Below, piece by piece: positions 27,057 through 35,347 of a DNA stretch of 64,000 bases. The stretch is from Streptomyces sp. KMM 9044. Its GTDB lineage: Bacteria; Actinomycetota; Actinomycetes; Streptomycetales; Streptomycetaceae. Positions within the stretch are counted from its first letter, which is position 1, and each line of letters begins with the position of its first letter. The stretch spans positions 5,332,001 through 5,396,000 of the forward strand of contig NZ_CP113910.1 in the NCBI RefSeq assembly GCF_024701375.2. Direction: 5' to 3'. Both the position numbers and the translations under genes were made by a program. Below the pieces are notes generated by a model. It searched no databases, was not told the DNA's origin, and was given only the letters and a program-made list of their open reading frames with translations.

Positions 27057-27483
27057 TGCCGGATGCGGTCCGAGCCGGTCGAAGGCAGGGGAGATCAGAG
27101 ACGATGCGTCGGCAGGCGCGGGCAGCCCGAGGGCACAGCGCGTAGAGAGCCATACCCGGAGCCCCCGGGCCCACCAATCTTACGAATGACCAGCGGAAAC
27201 CCACACCCGAAAGGTAGGACTCCATGATCACGGACGTACGTGCCTGCTCTGCGTCGGGCCCTGCCCGACATGACGAGACGTCAGCAACCGGACATCGGCC
27301 GACTACGCCGAAGCCTTGGGTGTTCCGCAGGCCGGAGTCGGTCTCCACGGCGTTCCTCCATGAGGCGTGTGATCAGTTCTGCCGCGTCGACCCGACGCAT
27401 CTCCTGGGCGTCTCGTGCCGGGGCCCGCGCCCCGGCACCGGTCGGGCCGGGGCGCGGTGGGGCCCCGTCGACTCGCCGGTGCC
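27057..27483. other. Intergenic stretch with a remnant of an Xre/DUF5753 gene
   Basis: No intact gene. On the minus strand around 27310-27410 a short segment reads DAAELITRLMEERRGDR, close to the C-terminus of the intact regulator at 23564 (ESVELIARPMEERYGDR). A MET start occupies the same place as the DUF397 start there. The surrounding bases are similar in both places (GCGTTCCTCCAT). This looks like the leftover of a second whiJ-like pair. The rest holds nothing recognisable. Confidence 0.5.
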
Positions 27484-27990
27484 CTATCCGGGGTGTGGGG
27501 TCTCGCGCGTCCGGGCCTGGTGCCGACGGGCTTTGAGCCGGTTCCCGCAGGTCTTCATCGAGCACCACCGTGCGGTGTTGGCGCGGCTGCGGTCCAGGAG
27601 GAAGAGGCGGCATTCGGGGTTCCCGCACGGCCGCAGGCGGCCGGGCATGCGCTCCTTGACGTCCGCCCAGGCGAGTACGAGTTCCACGGCGAGCCTGCGT
27701 TCCGGCGGCACCTCCAGGTGCCACTCGATGCCCGACGTGCCGGGCTGCGGGACTTTGTGAACGCCTGCGAGGACCCGGCGCAGCCGGGGCTCCGCCGGAG
27801 TGTCCGACTCCACCGCCTGGAGCGCGTCCCGGGCGGTGCGCAGCCACCGGCGCTCCTCGTCGCCGCCGAGGCCCCCGTGCTCCCGCGCCCACCTGTCCAC
27901 CTCGTGGTCGTCGCGCCACAGGTCCCGGCGTCGGCCATCCGTGACAGGGGTGCTGTTCAGCGCCTGCATCAGGGCTTGGTCGTCCAGCAC
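27484..27990 (-). CDS. CGNR zinc-finger protein (ABATE domain)
   Basis: A putative stress- or transcription-related protein of about 168 residues. The N-terminal ABATE part includes LMQALNSTPVTDGRRRDLW and the C-terminus is a textbook CGNR zinc finger: LRPCGNPECRLFLLDRS and WCSMKTCGNRLKARRHQAR, with four cysteines. GTG at 27990 has AAGG 8 nt upstream. In-frame starts at 27999 (GTG), 28017 (ATG) and 28077 (TTG) are possible; 28077 lies in the operator of the divergent gene. It shares a symmetrical control region with the hydrolase at 28099. Confidence 0.82.
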   Translation of the reverse strand: MLDDQALMQALNSTPVTDGRRRDLWRDDHEVDRWAREHGGLGGDEERRWLRTARDALQAVESDTPAEPRLRRVLAGVHKVPQPGTSGIEWHLEVPPERRLAVELVLAWADVKERMPGRLRPCGNPECRLFLLDRSRANTARWCSMKTCGNRLKARRHQARTRETPHPG

Positions 27991-28025
27991 GGACCTCACC
28001 TTCCCAACTAACTCCATCAAGTCGT

Positions 28026-28077
28026 TTGACAGGTTACTCCAGGGGGGGTCTACTGGGCGCCGAAGAGTAACCGTCAA
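28026..28077. promoter_or_regulatory. Symmetrical divergent promoter/operator between CGNR gene and hydrolase
   Basis: TTGACAGGTTACTC (28026-28039) is mirrored by GAGTAACC-GTCAA (28065-28077), with a single missing base and a 25-nt centre. Each arm contains a -35-like TTGAC facing its own gene. One regulator bound to the GTTACTC boxes could control both promoters. Confidence 0.6.
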
Positions 28078-28098
28078 TATGAGTCAAAGGGGTTAGTC

Positions 28099-28974
28099 AT
28101 GGTCGAGGTCCGCCACCAGTACGCGACAGTGCGGGGGCATCGCGTCTTCTACCGCGAGGCAGGACCCCGCGAGGCACCCACGCTGGTACTCCTGCACGGA
28201 TTCCCCTCCAGTTCACGCATGTTCCGCCAGCTCATTCCGGCGCTGGCCGACCGGTTCCACGTCGTCGCCCCCGACCACCTCGGCTTCGGCACCTCCGATG
28301 CCCCGGCCGTGGACGAGTTCACCTACACCTTCGACTCCCTGACCGACATCACCGAAGCCCTTCTGGCCCAGCTCGGCGTGACCCGCTACGCCGTGTACGT
28401 CCAGGACTACGGCGCCCCCATCGGCTGGCGGCTGGCCCTGCGCGCCCCGGACGCGATCACCGCGGTGATCACGCAGAGCGGCAACGCCTACGAGGACGGC
28501 TTCGTACCGGATTTCTGGAAGCCCGTATGGGCCTACGCGGAGGATCCGGGCCCCCGGACCGAACCCGCCGTCCGCGCCGCCCTCTCGCTCGACGCCATCC
28601 GCTGGCAGTACCTGCACGGAGTGGACCGACCCGAGCTGGTCGACCCGGACACCTGGGTCGCCGACCACCGCGAGGTCAACCGGCCGGGCAACGACCTCGT
28701 GCAGCTCGCCCTGTTCCGCGACTACGCCGGCAACCCGCCCCTCTACCCCCAGGTGCACGCCTACTTCCGGGAACGCCGGGTTCCTCTCCTCGCGGTCTGG
28801 GGCGCGAACGACGAGATCTTCGGCCCGGACGGAGCACGCGCCTTCACCAGGGACCTGCCGGACGCGGAGATCCACCTGGTTCCCGGAGGTGGACACTTCC
28901 TGCTCGAAAGCCACCTGGACACCGTGGCCGGGTACATGCGCGGGTTCCTGACCGCCACCGCGTCACCGGCGTGA
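28099..28974 (+). CDS. Alpha/beta hydrolase (epoxide hydrolase / haloalkane dehalogenase-like)
   Basis: A 291-residue soluble hydrolase. The oxyanion motif is LLHGFPSSSRM, the nucleophile is aspartate in VYVQDYGAPIGW (D-Y-G instead of G-x-S-x-G), the acid lies near VWGANDEIFGPD, and the catalytic histidine in VPGGGHFLLESH. An Asp nucleophile indicates epoxide hydrolase, haloalkane or fluoroacetate dehalogenase chemistry. The cap domain spans about residues 135-210. ATG follows GGGGT at a moderate distance. It is divergent from the CGNR zinc-finger gene. Confidence 0.87.
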   Translation: MVEVRHQYATVRGHRVFYREAGPREAPTLVLLHGFPSSSRMFRQLIPALADRFHVVAPDHLGFGTSDAPAVDEFTYTFDSLTDITEALLAQLGVTRYAVYVQDYGAPIGWRLALRAPDAITAVITQSGNAYEDGFVPDFWKPVWAYAEDPGPRTEPAVRAALSLDAIRWQYLHGVDRPELVDPDTWVADHREVNRPGNDLVQLALFRDYAGNPPLYPQVHAYFRERRVPLLAVWGANDEIFGPDGARAFTRDLPDAEIHLVPGGGHFLLESHLDTVAGYMRGFLTATASPA

Positions 28975-29261
28975 AGCCCACGAAGAGTTCCCGGGGTGGG
29001 TGAACGGCCTCTTCGGGACAGGCCGGGGTCGTCCGGCTCCGTGCCCCGGTCGGCACCACCCCGGTGAACGGCCGGGCCGCCGAGGGTCGTGCAGTACGGC
29101 AAAGGTTCTGGTCTCGCACGGGGTGCTGCGCGAAACTCGAACAAACCCTGGGTCGTACGGCCGGCCAGAGGGTGACGCCATGGCCGGAGACCGTGTCGTC
29201 GGCCGCTCTGCCCTCTGGCGGACCACACGGGCACACCGGCGGGCGCCGCCGCTGCCGGCGG

Positions 29262-30107
29262 TCAGGTGGCCGCGCCGGTGCTTCCGCGGAGTTCCGCCAG
29301 CACCGCGTCCGTGAAGGGCGGCCAGGCCTCGACCGCCCAGGGACCGAAGGCGCGGTCGGCCAGGGCCACGCAGGCGACGTCCGCCGCCGGGTCGATCCAC
29401 AGGAACGTGCCCGACTGGCCGAAGTGGCCGAACGTGCGGGGCGAGGAGGAACCGCCCGTCCAGTGCGGGGACTTGGCGTCGCGGATCTCGAAGCCCAAAC
29501 CCCAGTCGTTGGGGTTCTGGTGGCCGTAGCCCGGCAGGACGCCCTTCGTGCCCGGGTACTGGACCGTCATCGCCTCGGCGACGGTACGGACGTCCAGCAG
29601 GCGCGGGGCCTGCACCTCGGCGGCGAAGCGCAGCAGGTCGTCGAGCGTGGACGTGGCGTCCTTCGCGGGGGAGCCGGCGCCCTCCAGGGAGGTCGACGTC
29701 ATCCCCAGCGGCTCCAGCACCGCCTGCCGCAGGTACTCGGCGAACGGGATCTCCGTCGCCTTCGCGATGTGGTCCCCGAGCTGCTCGAACCCGGCGTTGG
29801 AGTAGAGGCGGCGTTCGCCGGGGGCGGAGGTCACCCGGTGGTCGTCGAAGGCGAGGCCGGAGGTGTGGGCGAGGAGGTGGCGGACCGTCGAGCCCTCCGG
29901 GCCCGCCGGTTCGTCCAGTTCGATCGCGCCCTCCTCGTACGCCACGAGCACCGCGTACGCCGCGAGCGGCTTGGTGACCGAGGCCAGCGGGAAGCGATGG
30001 CCGGTGGGGCCGTGGGTGCCCAGGACGGTGCCGTCCGCCCGGACGACGCCCGCCGCCGCGGTGGGAACCGGCCAGTTCTCGATCAGCACGGGGCTCTTGA
30101 GCGACAT
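29262..30107 (-). CDS. Serine hydrolase of the beta-lactamase/penicillin-binding family (class C-like)
   Basis: A 281-residue cytosolic serine hydrolase without a signal peptide. The SxxK motif is LASVTKPLAAY, the YxN motif is RRLYSNAGFEQLG, and the KTG equivalent is FGHFGQSGTFLW. This is the EstB/class C beta-lactamase-like fold; members act as esterases, D-aminopeptidases or beta-lactamases. TAGGCT at 30115-30120 lies 7 nt before the ATG with no ribosome site, pointing to a leaderless mRNA. Confidence 0.86.
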   Translation of the reverse strand: MSLKSPVLIENWPVPTAAAGVVRADGTVLGTHGPTGHRFPLASVTKPLAAYAVLVAYEEGAIELDEPAGPEGSTVRHLLAHTSGLAFDDHRVTSAPGERRLYSNAGFEQLGDHIAKATEIPFAEYLRQAVLEPLGMTSTSLEGAGSPAKDATSTLDDLLRFAAEVQAPRLLDVRTVAEAMTVQYPGTKGVLPGYGHQNPNDWGLGFEIRDAKSPHWTGGSSSPRTFGHFGQSGTFLWIDPAADVACVALADRAFGPWAVEAWPPFTDAVLAELRGSTGAAT

Positions 30108-30125
30108 GCCGTCGAGCCTAAGCGC

Positions 30126-30601
30126 TCACAGGGTCGGCTCCGGCAAGGGGTCCGGCTTCCGCGTGAAGCCCATCGAGGCGTACAGCGGCTCGGCCTGCGC
30201 GGACGCCGTGAGGCGGACGCGGCGGGCGCCCCGCTCACGGAACCGGTCCAGCAGTTCCTCCACGCAGGCGCGCGTAGCCCCGGCGGCGGGCGTCCGGGTC
30301 GGTGGCGACGCTGAAGGCGTAGCCGTCGGTGCCGTGCGGGCTGGGCGCGCCGCCGATGCGGTACCCGATCGTGCCGGCCACCAGCGCCGTCGGCCCGCCC
30401 CGCTCCGGCAGACCGGGCCGGCCCACCACGAACGCCGCGAACGGGCCTTGCGGCTCGGCCGGCTTCGCGCGCAGGACCGGCAGTGCGGCGGCGTGCCAGT
30501 CCGTGGCGGGGGAGGAGCGGGCCAATGAAGTCGATCATCGCCTGGCGCAGGCGCGGTACTTCCTCCGCGTCCCCGGGCACCGCACGGCGTACGAGTGTCA
30601 T
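30126..30601 (-). pseudogene. GNAT N-acetyltransferase with two frameshifts
   Basis: Three frames together form one GNAT protein. MTLVRRAVPGDAEEVPRLRQ and AMIDF are followed by a +1 shift near 30525 (an extra T; DFMARS would be expected). LARSSPATDWHAAALPVL, FAAFVVGRPGLPERGG, LVAGTIGYRIGGAP and the acetyl-CoA loop ATDPDARRRGYAR follow. A second shift near 30271 leads to CVEELLDRFRERGARRVRL and LYASMGFTRKPDPLPEPTL. All GNAT elements are present, so the loss is recent or is an assembly error. Confidence 0.75.
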
Positions 30602-30660
30602 GGCCGGCATGGTAATCGGCCAGAATGTCCGCCCTCCTGCCGTTTTCCCGCCGGTCGTGC

Positions 30661-30697
30661 TTGCCTGGAGTGCACTCCAGGGATTTAGCGTGGACGC
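30661..30697 (+). promoter_or_regulatory. MerR-type promoter with 19-bp spacer and palindrome
   Basis: TTGCCT (30661-30666) and TAGCGT (30686-30691) are separated by 19 bp. The perfect 16-bp palindrome CTGGAGTGCACTCCAG (30665-30680) lies between them. This is the distorted spacing that MerR activators correct. Transcription would begin at about 30698, which is the ATG. Confidence 0.75.
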
Positions 30698-31174
30698 ATG
30701 ACGGTGACGGAGACCACGGGTGAGAGCACGGGTGCCACGACCGACACCTGCGCAGGTCCGCCGCAGGGCGACCGGCGGCCGGACGGCGCGGACAAGTACA
30801 CGATCAGCGAGGTGGCCGCCCTCACCGGGCTCAGCGCCCACACCCTGCGCTGGTACGAGCGCATCGGGCTGATGCCGCACATCGACCGGTCGCACACCGG
30901 GCAGCGCCGCTACAGCAACCGCGACCTCGACTGGCTCGCCCTCGTCGGCAAGCTCCGTCTGACCGGGATGCCGGTCGCGGACATGGTCCGGTACGCGGAG
31001 ATGGTGCGGGAGGGCGATCACACCTACACCGACCGCTTCGACCTCCTCAAGGCGACCCGCGAGGACGTGGTGGCCCGGATCGCGGAGCTCCAGGGCACCC
31101 TCGCCGTGCTCGACCGGAAGATCAGCTTCTACGCGGACGCCGGGCGCGCCCTGGCGTCGGAGAGGTCCCGATGA
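30698..31174 (+). CDS. MerR-family transcriptional regulator
   Basis: A 158-residue regulator. A 30-residue hydrophilic extension precedes YTISEVAALTGLSAHTLRWY and ERIGLMPHIDRSHTGQRRY (helix-turn-helix and wing). A long dimerisation helix follows, around EDVVARIAELQGTLAVLDRK. No cysteine cluster for metal binding is present at the C-terminus, so it belongs to the small-molecule or stress group. Its stop overlaps the aldo/keto reductase start as ATGA, so regulator and enzyme form one operon, autoregulated through the palindromic promoter. Confidence 0.93.
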   Translation: MTVTETTGESTGATTDTCAGPPQGDRRPDGADKYTISEVAALTGLSAHTLRWYERIGLMPHIDRSHTGQRRYSNRDLDWLALVGKLRLTGMPVADMVRYAEMVREGDHTYTDRFDLLKATREDVVARIAELQGTLAVLDRKISFYADAGRALASERSR

Positions 31175-32208
31175 CCAACGGCACGAACAGCGCGAGCGGC
31201 AGGATCACGACGGCGGTACTGGGCGCGGGCGGCCCCGAGGTGGGCGTGCAGGGCCTGGGCTGCATGGGCATGAGCTTCGCCTACGGCCCCGCGGACGCGG
31301 ACGCCTCCCGGGCGACCCTGGAGCGGGCCCTGGAACTGGGCGTCACGCTCTACGACACGGCCGACTCGTACGCGGCGGGGGAGAACGAGCGGTTCCTGTC
31401 CCCATTCCTCAAGGCGCACCGGGACGAGATCCTGATCGCGACCAAGTTCGCGCTGTCGATCCCGCCCGACGAGCCGACCCGGCGGATCGTCCGCAACGAC
31501 GCCCCGTACGTCCGGCAGGCCGTCGAGACGAGCCTGAAGCGCCTGGACATCGACACCATCGACCTCTACTACATGCACCGGCGCGATGTGAACGTGCCGA
31601 TCGAGGAGACCGTCGGCGTCATGGCCGGGCTGGTGCACGAGGGCAAGGTCAAGCAGCTGGGGCTGAGCGAGGTCACCGCCGGCGAACTGCGGGCCGCGCA
31701 CGCCGTGCACCCGATCGCCGCCGTGCAGTCGGAGTGGTCGCTGTTCAGCCGCGACATCGAGGCGAACGTCGTACCGGCCGCCCGGGACCTGGGCGTGACG
31801 CTGGTGCCGTACTCGCCGCTCGGGCGGGGATTTCTGACCGGTTCCTTCGCCGATGCCGGCCAGGACCTCACACCGGACGACTTCCGCCGTCTCATGCCCC
31901 GGTTCACCGGCGAGAATGCGGCAGCCAACGCGGCCCTGCTCGCGCCGGTCCGCGCCGTCGCCGACGCGCACGGTGCCACGCCCGGCCAGATCGCCCTGGC
32001 CTGGGTCCATCAGCGGGCTGCCGTGCACGGCCTCCCGGTCGTCCCGATTCCGGGCACGCGCAAGCCGTCCCGGGTGGAGGAGAACACGGCGGCGACCCGG
32101 ATCGCCCTCACGGACGCGGAACTGGCCCGACTGGACCCGATCGCCGGCAAGGTGGCGGGCACCCGCTATGCGGACATGGCCTTCACGTCCGCCGGACGGG
32201 AGGAGTGA
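31171..32208 (+). CDS. Aldo/keto reductase
   Basis: An NADPH-dependent (beta/alpha)8 reductase of 345 residues. The catalytic tetrad is visible: Asp and Tyr in LYDTADSYAAGENE, Lys in LIATKFALS, His in LYYMHRRD. The cofactor-binding end is VVPIPGTRKPSRVEEN. YSPLGRGFLTG is typical of the AKR12/13-like group (quinone or methylglyoxal reductases). It is translationally coupled to merR, suggesting induction by an electrophile or aldehyde. Confidence 0.92.
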   Translation: MTNGTNSASGRITTAVLGAGGPEVGVQGLGCMGMSFAYGPADADASRATLERALELGVTLYDTADSYAAGENERFLSPFLKAHRDEILIATKFALSIPPDEPTRRIVRNDAPYVRQAVETSLKRLDIDTIDLYYMHRRDVNVPIEETVGVMAGLVHEGKVKQLGLSEVTAGELRAAHAVHPIAAVQSEWSLFSRDIEANVVPAARDLGVTLVPYSPLGRGFLTGSFADAGQDLTPDDFRRLMPRFTGENAAANAALLAPVRAVADAHGATPGQIALAWVHQRAAVHGLPVVPIPGTRKPSRVEENTAATRIALTDAELARLDPIAGKVAGTRYADMAFTSAGREE

Positions 32209-32232
32209 CCCGCACGTCGGAACGGCGGAGCC

Positions 32233-33081
32233 CTACAGCTCCGCCAGTAACTCCGCCTTCTTGGACGAGAACTCCTCGGCCGTCACCAGTCCCGCCTGGT
32301 GCAGTTCCCCCAGGTGGCGTATGCGTTCGGCGATGTCCGCGGGGTCGCGGCGTACGGTGGCCACGGCGACCGCGGGTACCGGCGCGGACGTCCGTGCCGC
32401 CGCCAGGACGGCCGCCGCGAACGGCAGTGACTCGTGCACCGGGCCGTAGCCCAGCCCGAACACCACGGCCGCCAGGTCCTGGTCGGCGTGCGGCAGCCGG
32501 GCCGGCTCGTCGCGGCGCAGCAGGCGCAGATGCCCCTCGAACACCTCCGGTGACCGCCACTCCACGCCGCTCAACTCGCCCACGGGGAAGCGCTGGTCAC
32601 CCGCCTTCCACTTCGTCGACGAGGCGCCGGTCCAGGACCAGCGGAAGGAGACCGTCTTCCCGTCGAAGGAGGCCCGCCCGTCGTACGCCTTGAAGTGCAG
32701 CGGCCCCTCAGGGGCGGCCACCAGATGGCGCTCGGCGGGGCCCGACTCGGTGATCAGGGCGAGGAGCTCGTCGGCGTAGTACTCGGCGAGCGTCTCGCGT
32801 TCGGCGGACAGCACGAGACGGTAGGGGTCGCAGCCGTCCTTCAGCTGCCCGGCCGCCGCCTCCATCAGCGGATCGGCGCCGGGCCGCGGCTCGATGCGCA
32901 GCACGACGGTGTCGCGCCTGCCGGGGGTCAGCGTCACTCCGGCGACGGCCTCCAGGGGGATGCGGCGTTCCCCGAGTGCCTGAAACAGCTTGGGTGTTCG
33001 AATCCCCCTTTCGTACCGGATGAGCACGGAGTCGGACTCGAACTCCCAGTCAGCGTGAAATCCGGCCAGCACGTCACCCAT
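32233..33081 (-). CDS. DUF4429 protein with C-terminal SHOCT domain
   Basis: A 282-residue soluble protein. It begins MGDVLAGFHADWEFESDSVL and contains two related beta-rich halves: RIPLEAVAGVTLTPGR in the first, and FPVGELSGVEWRSPEVFEG in the second. This is the DUF4429 pattern. It ends in a SHOCT motif, IRHLGELHQAGLVTAEEFSS followed by KKAELLAEL, an oligomerisation module. ATG at 33081 follows TACGAT by 7 nt, so it may be leaderless. It converges with the aldo/keto reductase 25 nt away. Confidence 0.84.
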   Translation of the reverse strand: MGDVLAGFHADWEFESDSVLIRYERGIRTPKLFQALGERRIPLEAVAGVTLTPGRRDTVVLRIEPRPGADPLMEAAAGQLKDGCDPYRLVLSAERETLAEYYADELLALITESGPAERHLVAAPEGPLHFKAYDGRASFDGKTVSFRWSWTGASSTKWKAGDQRFPVGELSGVEWRSPEVFEGHLRLLRRDEPARLPHADQDLAAVVFGLGYGPVHESLPFAAAVLAAARTSAPVPAVAVATVRRDPADIAERIRHLGELHQAGLVTAEEFSSKKAELLAEL

Positions 33082-33148
33082 GCGGCTCATCGTATGCGGC
33101 ACGAGCTTTTTCGTCCCCTCCCCGTGCATACCGCAGTTCCTCCGTTCT

Positions 33149-34375
33149 CTACGCGCGTCTTGATGCGGCGGCGTCCGACAAACCCGCCCGGCATACGCCA
33201 CTCCCGTGCGCGCAGTCCACCGCGCGGTATGCGCCAACGCCGATCTCGGCGAAGTTGCGCAGGCTGTCGGTGCCCGGCACGAAGTACCCGCCGTGGCCGT
33301 CCGCCTCACGCGCCGACAGCACGCGCGCCCCGAAGGCCGGGGACACCGGGTCGGCGCCGTGGCCCAGTCCGCCGACCTCCAGGTAGGGCACGTCCCGGAT
33401 CCAGTCGTCGGCGTCCCGCATCGCCCACACCCGTGCGCGGGTGCGCAGTTCGGAGACGGTCTCGGCCCGCATGCCGGGACTGCCGGCCACCGCTATGTCG
33501 GTCACCCGGCCGGGCAGTGCGGGCGCGGCCAGCCCGCACACCACGGAGCCGTAGCTGTGGCAGAACAGGGAGACGTGGGATTCGCCGGGCAGGGCGCGCA
33601 GCAGCGAGTCGAGGCGTACCGCGCCGTCCTCGGCGCGCGTCGCCATCGCCGCCTCCATGCCCAGCCCGCTGGGCGCGGTGTAGTCGGCCCAGGCGATCAC
33701 GGCGGTGCGCGTCGAGGGGGCCGCCGTGTGCTCGGCCGCGTACAGCGACCTGGCCATACCGACGGGTGCCGACCAGCGGCGGTAGGTGCGCTGGAAGGTC
33801 AGCAGATCGGTGTCGACGCCGGGGACGACGACCGAGACCCGCTCGGCCTCGCGCAGGTCGCCGAAGACCTCGGCGGCCCGGCCGGACCCCGACGGGTCGA
33901 AGGCGAGAAGCTGGCGGTCGGGGTTCAGCAGCGCCCCGAAGCGGTTCATCCGGCGGCCCGCCTGATGCTGTCCTGCGGGTGTGAGCCGCTCGTCGCGCAT
34001 CCGTTGTCGCTCGACCTCACGGGCCTCCCCCAGCGCGAGGCGGTTGGCGCGGTAGCGCAACTCGACCGGGGCGCCGTTCATGTTGCCGACCGCGAGCGGG
34101 AAGCGGTGGGCGAGGCTCACCCGCTGCACCTCGGAGAGGGAGGCGAAGAAGCGGGCCAGCGCGGCGGGCGCGGACCGGGGGTCCGGCAGCCGGTGACCTC
34201 CTATTCGGCCGTGCTCCCAGGCACTGAGCGAGGCCGGGAGCGGGGCCGAATAGGAGGTCACCGGCTGCCGGCGCAGGGCCGTCCAGCCGGTGCTCGCCAG
34301 CATCACGAAGACGACGGCGAGTGCGAGGAGCGCGCGCCACACGTTCAGTTGCGGGGAGGCGTCGAAGGAAGTCAC
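33149..34375 (-). CDS. Alpha/beta hydrolase (DUF1023 type) with signal anchor
   Basis: A 408-residue protein with an N-terminal hydrophobic segment (WRALLALAVVFVMLASTGW) that anchors or exports it. The catalytic core carries VSVVVPGVDTDL, the nucleophile elbow LFCHSYGSVVCG (G/C-x-S-x-G form with Ser), and a late GHGADPVSPAFGAR region; the histidine is probably in DGHGGYFVPG. The DUF1023 hydrolases are common in actinobacteria, with unknown substrates. Unusually, the coding sequence for residues 35-65 contains a 28-bp perfect inverted repeat, giving RRQPVTSYSA on one arm and GRIGGHRLPD on the other. Confidence 0.82.
   Translation of the reverse strand: MTSFDASPQLNVWRALLALAVVFVMLASTGWTALRRQPVTSYSAPLPASLSAWEHGRIGGHRLPDPRSAPAALARFFASLSEVQRVSLAHRFPLAVGNMNGAPVELRYRANRLALGEAREVERQRMRDERLTPAGQHQAGRRMNRFGALLNPDRQLLAFDPSGSGRAAEVFGDLREAERVSVVVPGVDTDLLTFQRTYRRWSAPVGMARSLYAAEHTAAPSTRTAVIAWADYTAPSGLGMEAAMATRAEDGAVRLDSLLRALPGESHVSLFCHSYGSVVCGLAAPALPGRVTDIAVAGSPGMRAETVSELRTRARVWAMRDADDWIRDVPYLEVGGLGHGADPVSPAFGARVLSAREADGHGGYFVPGTDSLRNFAEIGVGAYRAVDCAHGSGVCRAGLSDAAASRRA
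34183..34271. repeat. 28-bp perfect inverted repeat inside a coding region
   Basis: Positions 34183-34210 and 34244-34271 are exact reverse complements around a 33-nt centre. The centre itself has a 6-bp stem (GCTCCC / GGGAGC). Both arms are translated in frame in the hydrolase gene. The length far exceeds chance for a coding sequence. Confidence 0.92.
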
Positions 34376-34499
34376 TGAAAGGACACACTAGGAGAACGGG
34401 AGGGCCTCGCGTCAATCGAGTGACGGGTATCACGTTTCGGTGCGTCACCGGGGGGCAGGGCGCACCCGCCGACCGACCAGGTGCCACCCGGGAGACGGC

Positions 34500-35168
34500 T
34501 CAGGTGCTGCTCCAGGATCCTGCCAGGGCGGGCCCCAGCTGGTCCAGGTGAGCCGTCATCAGCTCGCGCAGGGCGGTGAGGCCGGCGTCGTCCCCGGCGG
34601 ACCAGGACCGCTCCGCCACCCGGATCGCGCTGCAGACGGCGGCCACCAGCACGCGCGGCCGGGGGTCGGTGTCCAGGTCGACGCCCTCGCGGTCGGCGAT
34701 CACATGGGCCAGCCGCTCCTCCAGTTCGCTCGAACGCCGCAGATGGGCGGCGAGCAGCGCGGGCGTCGACTCGATCACCCGGTACACCCGCAGATGCAGT
34801 TCCAGGGGCACGACCTGCTCGACGGCCTGGTTGATGCCGTCCCAGCTCTCCCGCAGGGCGCCGCGCAGCGCGTCCAGCGGCGGCTCGCCGGGCGGGCGCC
34901 CCTGCACGGCGTCGACGACGAGGGACTCCGCGAGGTGCGGGACGTGGAACGCGACCTCCTCCTTGCTGGCGAAGTAGCGGAAGAAAGTGCGCTGCGAGAC
35001 GTGGACGGCCGCCGCGATGTCGTCGACCGTCGTCCCCTCGTAGCCGCGGGTCGCGAACAGCTCCAGGGAGGTACGGACCAGCGCGTCGCGGGTGAGCCGC
35101 TTCTTGCGTTCCCGCAGGCCCGTCCCCGGCGCCGGCATCGCGCCGGCGACGGTCCCGATCGTCTCCAT
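34500..35168 (-). CDS. TetR-family transcriptional regulator
   Basis: A 222-residue repressor. The DNA-binding domain is RLTRDALVRTSLELFATRGY followed by TTVDDIAAAVHVSQRTFFRY and FASKEEV. The C-terminal MftR-like ligand domain has ESWDGINQAVEQVVPLELHL and SELEERLAHVIADREGVDLD. ATG at 35168 has GGGAGGAA at 3 to 7 nt. It is divergent from a DHA2 drug exporter and probably represses it. Confidence 0.92.
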   Translation of the reverse strand: METIGTVAGAMPAPGTGLRERKKRLTRDALVRTSLELFATRGYEGTTVDDIAAAVHVSQRTFFRYFASKEEVAFHVPHLAESLVVDAVQGRPPGEPPLDALRGALRESWDGINQAVEQVVPLELHLRVYRVIESTPALLAAHLRRSSELEERLAHVIADREGVDLDTDPRPRVLVAAVCSAIRVAERSWSAGDDAGLTALRELMTAHLDQLGPALAGSWSST

Positions 35169-35310
35169 CGTTCCTCCCGTGCTTCCCCCGGTCCGTTTCG
35201 CGGACCGGCTTCCGGGCCGGTTTCCGGTGGGCCCCAAGTCCTTTCCGGAACTGTTCGCGCAGTTCACGCTATACGGACATGTCGGCTCAGTTGCTGGTCG
35301 GTGAATTGGT

Positions 35311-35347
35311 TTGTCAACTGTCAGTGGCTGTCATTAGCCTCGAAGAT
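35311..35347 (+). promoter_or_regulatory. Promoter of the MFS exporter with repeated TGTCA boxes
   Basis: TTGTCA (35311-35316) and TAGCCT (35335-35340) are spaced by 18 bp and start transcription about 1 nt before the ATG. TGTCA occurs three times (35312, 35319, 35329) across the promoter and may bind the neighbouring TetR protein. Confidence 0.6.

Noticed and set aside
29163..29218. GCCAGAGGG ... CCCTCTGGC repeat as an RNA gene or terminator
   Set aside because: Loop of about 38 nt and no promoter or family; could be chance.
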